A DNA stretch of 35,990 bases, from the NCBI GenBank assembly GCA_019636275.1, contig JAHBXY010000095.1, positions 1 to 35,990 of the forward strand, read 5' to 3'. The notes below the pieces were generated by a model that was not told where the DNA came from, made no database searches, and saw nothing but the letters and a program-made list of their open reading frames with translations. The DNA is from Planctomycetota bacterium. GTDB lineage: Bacteria > Planctomycetota > J058. Of the stretch, positions 26,807 through 34,953 are shown piece by piece (position 1 is the first letter of the stretch; each line of letters opens with the position of its first letter). The position numbers were made by a program, and so were the translations under genes.

Positions 26807-27610
26807 TCACCTGCTCGCCGCCGCGAGCCAGGCGCGCAGGGCCCACCCGCAGGCCGCCGGCCGCTCGAGATGCGGCGCGTGCCCGGCGCCGGGCACGCTG
26901 ACGTGCCGCGCGCGCGGCGCGCGCGCGAGCACGTCGCGCGCGATCGCCTCGAACTTCGCGTCGTCGGCGCCGGTGACGAGGAGCGTCGGGGAGCGAAGGC
27001 CGGGGAGGGCGTCCCACAGCGGCGGGACGACCCCTGGCGACAGCGCCTCGAGCGTGCGGGCGAGCCCGTGCGCGGTCAGGCGCGCGCGGCCCCGCCGGAG
27101 GATCGCCTGCAGCCGCGCCGGCGCGCGCGCCTGCGTGGCGATCAGCGGCTGCGCGCGCCAGGCCGCGAGGAACGCGGGCGCACCGTCGCGCGCGACGGCC
27201 TCGGCGCGGCGGGCGTCCTCCTCGCGGCGCGCGGCGCGCTCGGCCTCGTCCGAGAGGCCGGGCGTGCCGCCGATCAGGACGAGGCCGAGCACGCGCCGCC
27301 GAAGGGCGAGGTGCAGCGCGACCCGCGCGCCGAGCGAGTAGCCGAGGAGCACGACGTCGGGGAGCCTCAGCCGGTCGAGCGCCCGCTCCAGCCGCCCGAG
27401 CTGCCGTTCGAGCGCGTAAGGCGCGCGCGCGACCGGCGCCGGCGACAGGCCGTGCCCGAGCAGGTCGAGCGCCACGACGCGCCGACCGAGCCGGGGCGCC
27501 AGGGCGGCGAAGTCGGCGCCGTCGCCGGTGAACCCGTGCAGGGCGACCACGGCCGGGAGGCGGCCCGGCCACTCGGTCACGCCGACGCCGGCGACGACCC
27601 GCCGCCTCAC
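26807..27610 (-). CDS. menH: 2-succinyl-6-hydroxy-2,4-cyclohexadiene-1-carboxylate synthase-like hydrolase (267 aa)
   Basis: The GTG at 27610 overlaps the menG stop as GTGA. This alpha/beta hydrolase carries VALHGFTGDGADF (oxyanion region), the nucleophile elbow GYSLGAR, an Asp in TGADDAKF and the His in GAGHAPHLE, all typical of MenH. In the menaquinone pathway MenH eliminates pyruvate from the MenD product. The operon position supports this job, although MenH is hard to tell from other small alpha/beta hydrolases. It is the last gene of the operon; a 76-bp gap follows before the next gene on the strand. Confidence 0.85.
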   Translation of the reverse strand: MRRRVVAGVGVTEWPGRLPAVVALHGFTGDGADFAALAPRLGRRVVALDLLGHGLSPAPVARAPYALERQLGRLERALDRLRLPDVVLLGYSLGARVALHLALRRRVLGLVLIGGTPGLSDEAERAARREEDARRAEAVARDGAPAFLAAWRAQPLIATQARAPARLQAILRRGRARLTAHGLARTLEALSPGVVPPLWDALPGLRSPTLLVTGADDAKFEAIARDVLARAPRARHVSVPGAGHAPHLERPAACGWALRAWLAAASR

Positions 27611-28317
27611 GCGTCCGGCGCGCGGCCTGCGTAGAGGTGCACGGCGTCGAACGAGAACGCGCGCACCGTCACGTCGGTCCAGCCGGCCTCGCGGCACAGG
27701 TCGGCGAACGCGTCAGGGGTGGGGAACGCGGCGATCGACTCGGCCAGGTAGCGATACTCGCGCGACCCCGAGAGCCAGGCGCCCAGGCGCGGCACGACCG
27801 TGTGCACGTGCCAGCGGGCGAAGGGCTGGAGCAGGCCCTCGCGCGGCTCGCCCAGCTCGAGCACGGCGAGCGCGCCGCCCGGGCGGGTCACGCGGCGCAT
27901 CTCGCGCAGGCAGGCGAGCCGGTCGGGGACGTTGCGGATCCCGAAGGAGATCGCCGCCCCGCACGCCGCGCCGTCGGGCAGCGGCAGGCGCTGGCCGTCG
28001 CCCTGCACGAGGGCCGCGCGGCCGGCCAGGCCGGCCCGCGCGAGCTTCGTCCGGCCGATCGCCAGCATGTTGCCGCTCGGGTCGACGCCGACGACGCGCG
28101 ACCCCGGGTAGGCGCGCAGGAGCGCCAGGGCCACGTCGGCCGTGCCGGTGGCCACGTCGACGAACGCGCCCGCTCGCCCACCTGGCGCGAGCGCCTGCAC
28201 GAGCGCCCGGCGCCAGCGCCGGTCGAGGCCGAGCGAGATCACGCGGTTGAGCAGGTCGTAGCGCCGCGCGATCCCGTCGAACATGGCCCCGGTGCCGAGC
28301 CGCGCCGGCGCGGTCAC
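27607..28317 (-). CDS. menG: Demethylmenaquinone methyltransferase (236 aa)
   Basis: The GTG at 28317 overlaps the aroF stop as GTGA. It is a class I SAM methyltransferase of the UbiE/MenG family: RYDLLNRVISLGLDRRWR at the N-terminus, the SAM loop FVDVATGTADVALAL, GVDPSGNMLAIGR and the diagnostic FGIRNVPDR, plus YRYLAESIAAFPTPDAF near the C-terminus. It adds the methyl group that completes menaquinone. Length fits the family. Only the menaquinone role is supported here; no ubiquinone genes are seen. Confidence 0.93.
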   Translation of the reverse strand: MTAPARLGTGAMFDGIARRYDLLNRVISLGLDRRWRRALVQALAPGGRAGAFVDVATGTADVALALLRAYPGSRVVGVDPSGNMLAIGRTKLARAGLAGRAALVQGDGQRLPLPDGAACGAAISFGIRNVPDRLACLREMRRVTRPGGALAVLELGEPREGLLQPFARWHVHTVVPRLGAWLSGSREYRYLAESIAAFPTPDAFADLCREAGWTDVTVRAFSFDAVHLYAGRAPDA

Positions 28318-29300
28318 GCGCGCACCGGCGCCGGCAGCGCGAGCGAGGCCGCCAGCGCGCGCCACGCCGCCGGGTCGAGGGCCTGCGGCCCGTCGCTCCG
28401 GGCCGTCGCCGGGTCCGGGTGGACCTCGACCAGGAGGCCGTGCGCGCCGGCCGCCAGGGCCGCGCGCGCCAGCGGCGCCACGAGGTCGCGCCGCCCGGCC
28501 GCGTGCGACGGGTCGACGACGACGGGCTGCCCCTGCGCGGCGAGCAGGGCCACGCCGGACAGGTCCAGGGCGTGGCGCGTCGCCGGGTCGAACCCGCGCA
28601 CGCCGCGCTCGCAGAAGGCCACGCCGCGCGCGCCGGCGGCGAGCAGGTGCTCGGCCGCCAGCAGCCACTCCTCGAGCGTCGCCGCCGGGCCGCGCTTGAG
28701 GAGCACGGCGGCCCCCGTCGCCCCGACCGCCCGCAGGAGGGCGAAGTTCTGCATGTTGCGCGCGCCGACCTGCACGAGGTCGGCCACGTTGGCGACCGCG
28801 GGCGCGTCGGCCTCCGACAGGACCTCCGTGACCACGGCCAGCCCCTCGGCGTCGGCCGCCGCGCGCAGCCAGTCGAGCCCGGCCGCGCCCACGCCCTGGA
28901 AGGCGTAGGGCGACGTGCGCGGCTTGTAGGCGCCGCCGCGCAGGACGCGCCCGCCGGCGTCGGCGACCAGCGCCGCCGCCTCGCGCGCCTGCGCCGCCGA
29001 CTCGACCGCGCACGGGCCCGCCATGAGCACGGGGCCCGCGCCCGGCCCCAGGCGCAGGTCGCCCAGCGCCAGGCCGAGGCCCGCCTGCGCGTCGACGCGC
29101 GGGTGCGCGCTGGCCGGCTCGAGCACGTCCTCGACGCCGTCGACCTCGCGCACGCGCCCGGCGTCGACGCGCGCCGACGCCGGCAGGGCGCGCAGGGCCA
29201 CGGCGCCCTGCCCGCGCTCGAGCACCGTCCACAGGCCGAGGCCCTGCAGGGTCGCCTGCACGGCCGCCGGGTCGGCCCCCCGCCGCACGAGGACGATCAC
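28314..29300 (-). CDS. aroF: 3-deoxy-7-phosphoheptulonate (DAHP) synthase (328 aa)
   Basis: The GTG at 29300 overlaps the upstream gene stop as GTGA. The first about 70 residues form a ferredoxin-like regulatory domain (VIVLVRRGADPAAVQATLQG), as in the AroF/Thermotoga-type (I-beta) enzymes. The barrel has AGPCAVES, GGAYKPRTSPYAFQG, LLKRGP, DPSHAAGRRDL and VEVHPDPATARSDGPQAL, covering the phosphate/PEP site and metal ligands (Cys, His, Glu, Asp). It makes the first shikimate-pathway intermediate from PEP and erythrose-4-phosphate. Its place inside the men operon suggests dedicated chorismate supply for menaquinone. Confidence 0.92.
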   Translation of the reverse strand: MIVLVRRGADPAAVQATLQGLGLWTVLERGQGAVALRALPASARVDAGRVREVDGVEDVLEPASAHPRVDAQAGLGLALGDLRLGPGAGPVLMAGPCAVESAAQAREAAALVADAGGRVLRGGAYKPRTSPYAFQGVGAAGLDWLRAAADAEGLAVVTEVLSEADAPAVANVADLVQVGARNMQNFALLRAVGATGAAVLLKRGPAATLEEWLLAAEHLLAAGARGVAFCERGVRGFDPATRHALDLSGVALLAAQGQPVVVDPSHAAGRRDLVAPLARAALAAGAHGLLVEVHPDPATARSDGPQALDPAAWRALAASLALPAPVRA

Positions 29301-31924
29301 TTGACCCGCTCCACGGCCGCGTGCGCCATGGCCTCGAGCGCCACGCGCGCCGCGCCCGGCGCCAGGACCTGCAGGGCCGCCCGCGCCGCGCCCGCGTGGG
29401 CCTCGGCCTGCGTGCGCGTGGCGCCGAGCGCGCGCGTGGCCTGGACCCCCTCGAGCAGCGCCTCGACCCGCGGGGCGGCGGCGGCGGCCTCGTCGTCGCC
29501 CGCGGCGGCGATCGCGGCCACGTGCCGGGCGAGGTCGGGGTCGCGCTCGCAGGCCAGGATCACCGGCCAGGTGACCTTGCCCTGGCGCAGGTCGGCCAGC
29601 GCGTCCTTGCCCGTGACCTGCGGGTCGCCCGCGAGGTCGAGGATGTCGTCGGTGAGCTGGAAGGCCAGGCCCAGCGACAGGCCCGCCTCGCCCAGGGCGT
29701 CGACCTGCGCCGGCGGCAGCCCGGCGGCGGCGCCGCCGGCGCGCAGGGCCCAGCGGAACAGCGCCGCCGTCTTGCCGCGGATCACGCGCAGGTAGGCCCC
29801 GCGCGACAGGTCGAGCCGCCCGCGCCGCTCGAGCTGCAGGGCCTCGGCGTCGATCATCTCGGCGATCACGGCCAGGAGCTCGTCGAGGACGCCCGGCACG
29901 CCGGTGCGCCCGACGAGGCGCAGGGCCTCCGTGAACAGCGCGTCGCCCGCCAGCACGCTGGCCGAGTTGCCGAAGAGCACGCGCGCCGCCGGCGCGCCGC
30001 GCCGCTCGGTCCCCTCGTCGATCACGTCGTCGTGCAGGAGCGTCGCCGCGTGCACGAGCTCGCAGGCGACGGCCAGGTCGCGCACGACCGCGTCCAGGCC
30101 GCGGCCGCCGGCCCGCGCGGCCAGGAGCAGGCACACCGGCCGCAGGCGCTTGCCCGGCTGGCGCAGGAGGTGGTCTGCCGCCCGGCGCGCGGCCAGGTCG
30201 ACGTCGCCCTCGTCGGCGCGGCGCGTGAGCGGCTCGAGCGCCGCCTCGAGCGCGCGCAGGTCGTCGTCGAGCCAGGCCTGCAGCGCCCCCAGCCGCTCGG
30301 CCACGGGCGCCCCCGCCCGCGCCGCCGCCGTGCCCAGCGCCCCGAGCGCCTCACCGACGCCGCCGTAGACCCCGACTCCAACGACCGGAGGCCCGTCTTC
30401 GAGCGTGGCGTCGGCCCGCTCGGGGGCCTCGACGGCCGCCGGCTCGACCGTCACCCGCGGCGCGGGCGGCGGCGCGCTCACCTCGCCCCGCGCCAGCGCC
30501 ACGGCCCGCGGGCGCGCCAGCTTGCCCAGCGGCGTCCGCGGGACCTCCGCCACGAGCACGACGCGGTCGGGCACCTTGGCCGGCGACAGGCGCGGCAGGC
30601 ATCGCGAGGTCCGGGCGTCGAGGGCCGCGCCGCGCGCCGGCGCCACGAGCGCCACCGGCCGCTCGCCCCAGCGCGCGTCGGGCAGGGCGACCACGGCCGC
30701 GTCGGCCACGCCCGGCAGCCCGCGCAGGACCGCCTCGACCTCGCGCAGCGAGACCGTCTCGCCGCCGCTCTTGAGCACGTCCTCGTCGCGCCCGTGCACG
30801 TGGACGACGCCGCGCACGACGGCGCCGCGGTCGCGCGTGACGTGCGCCCCGCCGGCGACGAGCGGGCCGCGCAGGGCCAGGCGCCCGCCGTCCGCCGCGT
30901 CGGCCGTGACGCGCACGAAGGGCAGGGGCGCGCCGACGCCGCCCGACGGGTCGAGGTCGCCCGGGCGGCGCGTGGCCACCTGCGAGGCGGCCTCGGTCAT
31001 GCCCCAGGTGAGGGCCACCGGGACCTGCAGCGCCCGGCAGCGCTCCAGGAGCGCCGGCGGCGTGGCGTCGCCGCCGAGGAGCACGGCGCGCAGGGCGGCC
31101 GGGAACGGGCGCCCCTCGCGCGCGTCGAGGACGCGCTCGAGCATGGCCGGCACGAGCGACACGAGCGAGGCGTCGCCCGCGTCGAGCGTGCGCGCCACGC
31201 GCCGCGGGTCGAAGCGGTCGTGCAGGACGACGGTCGTGCCGTAGTAGGCGCAGCGGACGAGGATCGACAGCCCGCCCACGTGGTGCAGCGGCAGGCAGGC
31301 CAGCCACCGGTCCTCGAGGTCGTGGCCCAGGCGCAGGGCCGAGCCGAAGGCGGAGAGGAGGAGCTGCCCCGTGGTCAGCGGCACCGGCCGCGGCGCGGCC
31401 GTGCTGCCCGAGGTGAGGACGACCGCCCGCACCTCGTCGAGCGGCCAGGCGCGCTCGGGCGGCGCCGGTCCCGGGTCGAGCTCGGTGAGGAAGCGCCCGC
31501 CGCGGGCGACGAGCGCCGCCCTGGCGGCCGACGGCAGCCCGTGGCACAGGACCAGCCGCGTCGGCCGCACGGCGTCGAGCGCCTCGGCCAGCTCGTCGGG
31601 CGTGCCGGCGGTCGGCAACGGCGCCGCCGCCGCGCCCAGCCAGCCGAGCGCGTGGAAGGCGACGACCCATTCGGCGCTCGCCGGCCCGGCGAGGGCCACG
31701 ACGTCGCCCGGGCCGACGCCGGCGCGGGCCAGCACGCCCGCGCAGCGGGTCGTGGCCTCGAGCAGGTCGGCGGCGCTCCAGGTCTGCCCGGCGGCGACGA
31801 GCGCCGCGTGCTCCGGCCGCGACAGCGCCGCGCTGCGCACCGGGTTGGGGATCGTCAGGCCGGCCGGGGGCGCGCCCCGGACCTGCTCGCTCGCCGGCGC
31901 CGCCGGCGCGACCGTCACGACCAC
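29297..31924 (-). CDS. menE: O-succinylbenzoate-CoA ligase fused to polyprenyl diphosphate synthase (875 aa)
   Basis: The GTG at 31924 follows AGGAGG by six bases. Residues about 1-475 are MenE, an acyl-adenylate enzyme. It has the P-loop VLTSGSTAAPRPVPLT (Lys replaced by Arg), WGMTEAASQVATR, GRDEDVLKSGGETVSLREVE and the catalytic-Lys region TPLGKLARP. A 60-residue Pro/Ala linker follows. Residues about 535-875 are a trans-isoprenyl diphosphate synthase: GKRLRPVCLLLA, first Asp-rich motif LLHDDVIDE (about 631) and second FQLTDDILDLAGD (about 758). The first half activates O-succinylbenzoate; the second makes the C35-C45 tail. The stop overlaps aroF by a GTGA. The fusion is one uninterrupted frame; an assembly indel removing a stop cannot be excluded. 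Tail length is unknown. Confidence 0.9.
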   Translation of the reverse strand: MVVTVAPAAPASEQVRGAPPAGLTIPNPVRSAALSRPEHAALVAAGQTWSAADLLEATTRCAGVLARAGVGPGDVVALAGPASAEWVVAFHALGWLGAAAAPLPTAGTPDELAEALDAVRPTRLVLCHGLPSAARAALVARGGRFLTELDPGPAPPERAWPLDEVRAVVLTSGSTAAPRPVPLTTGQLLLSAFGSALRLGHDLEDRWLACLPLHHVGGLSILVRCAYYGTTVVLHDRFDPRRVARTLDAGDASLVSLVPAMLERVLDAREGRPFPAALRAVLLGGDATPPALLERCRALQVPVALTWGMTEAASQVATRRPGDLDPSGGVGAPLPFVRVTADAADGGRLALRGPLVAGGAHVTRDRGAVVRGVVHVHGRDEDVLKSGGETVSLREVEAVLRGLPGVADAAVVALPDARWGERPVALVAPARGAALDARTSRCLPRLSPAKVPDRVVLVAEVPRTPLGKLARPRAVALARGEVSAPPPAPRVTVEPAAVEAPERADATLEDGPPVVGVGVYGGVGEALGALGTAAARAGAPVAERLGALQAWLDDDLRALEAALEPLTRRADEGDVDLAARRAADHLLRQPGKRLRPVCLLLAARAGGRGLDAVVRDLAVACELVHAATLLHDDVIDEGTERRGAPAARVLFGNSASVLAGDALFTEALRLVGRTGVPGVLDELLAVIAEMIDAEALQLERRGRLDLSRGAYLRVIRGKTAALFRWALRAGGAAAGLPPAQVDALGEAGLSLGLAFQLTDDILDLAGDPQVTGKDALADLRQGKVTWPVILACERDPDLARHVAAIAAAGDDEAAAAAPRVEALLEGVQATRALGATRTQAEAHAGAARAALQVLAPGAARVALEAMAHAAVERVK

Positions 31925-33147
31925 GCTCCACCTCCTGTGACCACACCCCGCCGCGCGTCCGCGGCGGCGCACGCGACCCCCAGCCCCGGCCCCGGCGGCA
32001 CGGGCGCCCGGCCGCCCTCGAGCGGCGGCAGGTCCGCCACGTCGACCGCGAGCGCCGGCCCCAGGCCGCACACCGGATCGCCCTCGAGGCCGGCCGCGAG
32101 CGCCAGCGCGCCCGCGCGACCGACCGCCGTCTCCAGCGAGTGCGTGACGACGACCTCGAGCCCCGCCGCCGCGGCGCGCAGGGCCAGCCGCCGCGCGGCC
32201 GCGAGGCCCCCGAGCGCCTGCGCCTTGAGGACCACCGCGTCGATCGCCCCGGCGGCGAGCGCGGCCTCGAGGTCGTCCTCGCCGCGCAGCCCCTCGTCGA
32301 GCGCCACCCGCACCCCGCCCGCGGCGCGCGCGCGCGCCAGGCCGGGCAGGTCGCCCGGCGGCGTGGGCTGCTCGACGAGGTCCACGCCGAGGTCGGCCAG
32401 CGCCCGCAGGCGCGGGATCGCGTCGGCGGCCGACCAGCGGCCGTTGACGTCGACGCGCAGCCGCGCCCCCGGCGCCGCGTCGCGGACCGCGCGCACCCGC
32501 GCGAGGTCGCGCGGCCAGGGCGCGTCGCCCACCTTGAGCTTGAAGGTCGTCACGCCCGTCCAGCGGGCGACGTCGTCGGGTCCGGCGACGAGCGCGTGCA
32601 CGGCCACCGACGCCCGCGGCGCGGGCGCCAGCCACGCGGCCAGCGAGACGCCGGCGCGCCGCGCGGCGAGGTCGAGGCGCGCCTGCTCGAGGGCGCAGCG
32701 GGCCTCCGGAGTGTTCACCACAGAGGAGCAGAGGGAGCAGAGGTCGTCATGGACGCTCCCTGCGCCCTCTGCTTCTCCGAGGGCGTCGCAGGCCTCCGGA
32801 GGACTCGAAGCAGGGGAGCCGAGAGGACAGAGGTCGTCATGGACGATCTCTGCGCCCTCTGCGTCTCCGAGGGCGCCGCAGGCCGCCGGAGTGTTGACCA
32901 CGGAGGAGCAGAGGGAGCAGAGGTCGTCAGGGTGACCCTCTGCTTCCTCTGCTCCTCTGTGGTGAACCATCTGCCTCAGCGCCGCCCGCGTCGCCCGCAC
33001 CCCCGCCCCGAACCCCGGCCAGCAGGCCGCCTCGCCCAGCCCGACGAGGCCGTCGTCCTCGATCGACACGAGCCAGCCGCGGCGCGTCGCGCGGCCGCGC
33101 ACGGGCGCCAGGAGCGGCAGCGAGTAGGGGACGACGCGCACGATCAT
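31915..33147 (-). CDS. menC: O-succinylbenzoate synthase interrupted in frame by palindromic repeats (410 aa)
   Basis: The ATG at 33147 overlaps menA as ATGA. The enolase-superfamily catalytic set is kept: TTFKLKVG (Lys-x-Lys), LRVDVNGRW (metal Asp), VEQPTP (metal Glu), VALDEGL (metal Asp) and VVLKAQALGG (Lys). The enzyme converts the MenH product to O-succinylbenzoate by loss of water. The N-terminal capping domain runs IVRVVPYSLPLLAPVRGRAT to RATRAALRQM. Then come about 93 extra Cys/Ser/Asp-rich residues (DDLCSLCSSVVNTP-like units) before the family text resumes at ARCALEQARLDLAARRAG. The insertion is a 90-bp tandem repeat (32701-32970). The gene stays in frame because 90 is a multiple of three. 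Function is likely kept but altered. Confidence 0.88.
   Translation of the reverse strand: MIVRVVPYSLPLLAPVRGRATRRGWLVSIEDDGLVGLGEAACWPGFGAGVRATRAALRQMVHHRGAEEAEGHPDDLCSLCSSVVNTPAACGALGDAEGAEIVHDDLCPLGSPASSPPEACDALGEAEGAGSVHDDLCSLCSSVVNTPEARCALEQARLDLAARRAGVSLAAWLAPAPRASVAVHALVAGPDDVARWTGVTTFKLKVGDAPWPRDLARVRAVRDAAPGARLRVDVNGRWSAADAIPRLRALADLGVDLVEQPTPPGDLPGLARARAAGGVRVALDEGLRGEDDLEAALAAGAIDAVVLKAQALGGLAAARRLALRAAAAGLEVVVTHSLETAVGRAGALALAAGLEGDPVCGLGPALAVDVADLPPLEGGRAPVPPGPGLGVACAAADARRGVVTGGGAWS
32701..32970. repeat. Three tandem 90-bp palindromic repeats inside menC
   Basis: The anchor GGC(C/G)(T/G)CCGGA falls at 32701, 32791 and 32881, a period of exactly 90 bp. Each unit is a hairpin made of GCAGAGG/CCTCTGC arms. 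The unit at 32893-32968 is a near-perfect long palindrome with arms GTTGACCACGGAGGAGCAG and the complement at the far end. The first and third units match the 29-base intergenic copy at 7454-7482. The units are in the menC frame and encode 30-residue repeats. Confidence 0.9.
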
Positions 33148-34132
33148 GCGACGGCCACCCCCAGGGCCAGGAGCAGGGCCAGGGCCAGCTCGACGCGCGC
33201 CGCGCCGCCGAGGCGCGGGTTGAGGTCGCGGCCGTCGGCACGCCGGACGAGGACCACCTCGCGCGCGGCCAGCGGCAGGGCCGCCAGCGGCAGGAGCCAG
33301 CCGGCCCGGCCGTCCCGCGCCCACAGCGCGACGAACAGCGCGAAGGGCAGGAGCAGGCAGACGGCGTGCTCGACGCGCGCGAAGCGCGCGCCGAGGCGCA
33401 CGACCAGCGTGCGCTTGCCGGCGCGCGCGTCGCCCTCGCGGTCGCGGAGGTTGTTGACGGTCAGGATCCCGGCGGCGACCAGGCCGAGGGCCAGGCCCAC
33501 GACGACGGCCTCGACGCCGGCGCTCCCCGTCTGCACGAACGCCGTCCCGGCGACGGCGCCCAGGCCGAAGAAGCCGACGACGAACACCTCGCCCAGCCCC
33601 ACGTAGGCCAGCGGCCAGGGCCCGCCCGTGTAGAGGACCGCGCACAGGACGCTCGCCACGCCCAGGGCCAGGATCGGCCAGCCGCCCGCGGCGACCAGGT
33701 AGGCGCCCGGCACGAACGCGAGGGCCAGGGCCAGCGCCGCCGCGCGTCGCACCGCGCGCCCGTCGACCCAGCCCTGCGCCGTGGCCCGCGCCGGGCCCAG
33801 GCGCTCCGGCTCGTCGGCGCCGCGCGCGTGGTCGGCGGCGTCGTTGTGCAGGTTCGTGCCCACCTGATTCCACTGCCCGGCGAGCGGCTGCGGCCGCGCC
33901 CGGCGCTTCGCCCCTGCAGCCAGCGCCGTGCCGGCATCACTGGCGCCGCTGACGCGGCGAGCGTCGCCGGCCGCGCGGCCGACCACCACACCGCGCCAGC
34001 CGGCCGCGCCGCCGGGGCGAGGTCCTCGCGGTGGTTCGCGGGGGCTCGCGCCCCCGCGGTCCCCCGCCGCGCTCGCGCGCCCGGGTCGCCCGGCGGCTCG
34101 TCGGTCGTGGCGGCGAGCGCGGCCTCGGTCAC
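33144..34132 (-). CDS. menA: 1,4-dihydroxy-2-naphthoate polyprenyltransferase with a frame change (about 329 aa)
   Basis: The GTG at 34132 overlaps the menB stop as GTGA and begins a 66-codon N-terminal piece ending WWSAARPATLAASAAPVM, the usual MenA opening. At 33935 one base is missing: the family text continues one frame over as AGTALAAG. The main frame then has QVGTNLHNDAADHARGADEP, the N-x3-D Mg/diphosphate motif, then NNLRDREGDARAGKRTLVVR, with about eight membrane helices. MenA attaches the prenyl tail to DHNA in the membrane. The segment that should form the first half of helix 2 is polar (GAKRRARPQPLAGQWN), so the region is damaged beyond the single shift. The stop overlaps menC as ATGA. 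The frame break may be assembly error. Confidence 0.8.
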
Positions 34133-34953
34133 GGGAGCCTCGGGAACTTGCCGAACTCGGGCGGCCGCCTCTCCAGGAAGGCGTTCTTGCCCTCCTGCCC
34201 CTCGGCCGTCATGTAGAAGAGCAGCGTCGCGTTGCCGGCCAGCTCCTGGATCCCGGCCTGCCCGTCGAGCTCGGCGTTGAAGGCGCTCTTCAGGCAGCGC
34301 AGCGCGAGCGGCGAGTGCGCCAGGATCTCGCGGCACCAGCGGACCGTCTCCGCCTCGAGGTCCGCGAGCGGCACGACCGCGTTGACGAGGCCCATGTCGA
34401 GGGCCTCCTGCGCGGAGTAGCGCCGGCAGGTGAACCAGATCTCGCGGGCCTTCTTCTGACCCACGCTGCGGGCGAGGAACGACGCGCCCAGGCCGCCGTC
34501 GAAGCTGCCCACCTTCGGCCCGGTCTGGCCGAAGACGGCGTTGTCGGCGGCGATCGTCAGGTCGCAGACGACGTGCAGCACGTGGCCGCCGCCGATCGCG
34601 AAGCCGGCCACCATGGCGATCACGGGCTTGGGCAGCGAGCGGATCACGCGCTGCAGGTCGAGGACGTTGAGCCGCGGCACGCCGTCGTCGCCCACGTAGC
34701 CCGCGTGGCCGCGCACGCGCTGGTCGCCGCCCGAGCAGAACGCGTCGGGCCCCTTGCCCGTGAGGATCACGACGCCCACGCGCGCGTCGTCGCGCGCCAG
34801 GCGGAACGCCTCGAGCAGCTCGGCCACCGTCTGCGGGCGGAAGGCGTTGCGCACCTCCGGCCGGTTGATCGTGACCCTGGCGATCCCCTCGGGGGAGACG
34901 TGGTACTCGATGTCCGTGAACTCGCCCTGCCGGACCCAGTCGACGCCGCTCAT
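34129..34953 (-). CDS. menB: 1,4-dihydroxy-2-naphthoyl-CoA synthase (274 aa)
   Basis: The ATG at 34953 overlaps the menD stop as ATGA, with GGAGG upstream. This crotonase-fold enzyme has INRPEVRNAFRPQTVAELL, the substrate loop FCSGGDQ, FAIGGGHVLH (oxyanion hole) and FGQTGPKVGSFDGG, diagnostic of MenB over other crotonases. It closes the second ring of the naphthoate from O-succinylbenzoyl-CoA. Length fits the family and the sequence is complete. Confidence 0.96.
   Translation of the reverse strand: MSGVDWVRQGEFTDIEYHVSPEGIARVTINRPEVRNAFRPQTVAELLEAFRLARDDARVGVVILTGKGPDAFCSGGDQRVRGHAGYVGDDGVPRLNVLDLQRVIRSLPKPVIAMVAGFAIGGGHVLHVVCDLTIAADNAVFGQTGPKVGSFDGGLGASFLARSVGQKKAREIWFTCRRYSAQEALDMGLVNAVVPLADLEAETVRWCREILAHSPLALRCLKSAFNAELDGQAGIQELAGNATLLFYMTAEGQEGKNAFLERRPPEFGKFPRLP

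Noticed and set aside
29321..32935. 1,200-residue plus-strand open frame opposite the men operon
   Set aside because: It is the antisense of menE/polyprenyl synthase and menC. Its repeats are the complement of the menC insertion, not a separate gene.
32701..32970. Possible CRISPR array
   Set aside because: The 90-bp units are contiguous hairpins inside a coding gene, with no unique spacers and no cas genes in the window.
33935..33935. Programmed ribosomal frameshift in menA
   Set aside because: No slippery heptamer or downstream stem was seen at the site, and similar one-base breaks occur in other unrelated genes here.
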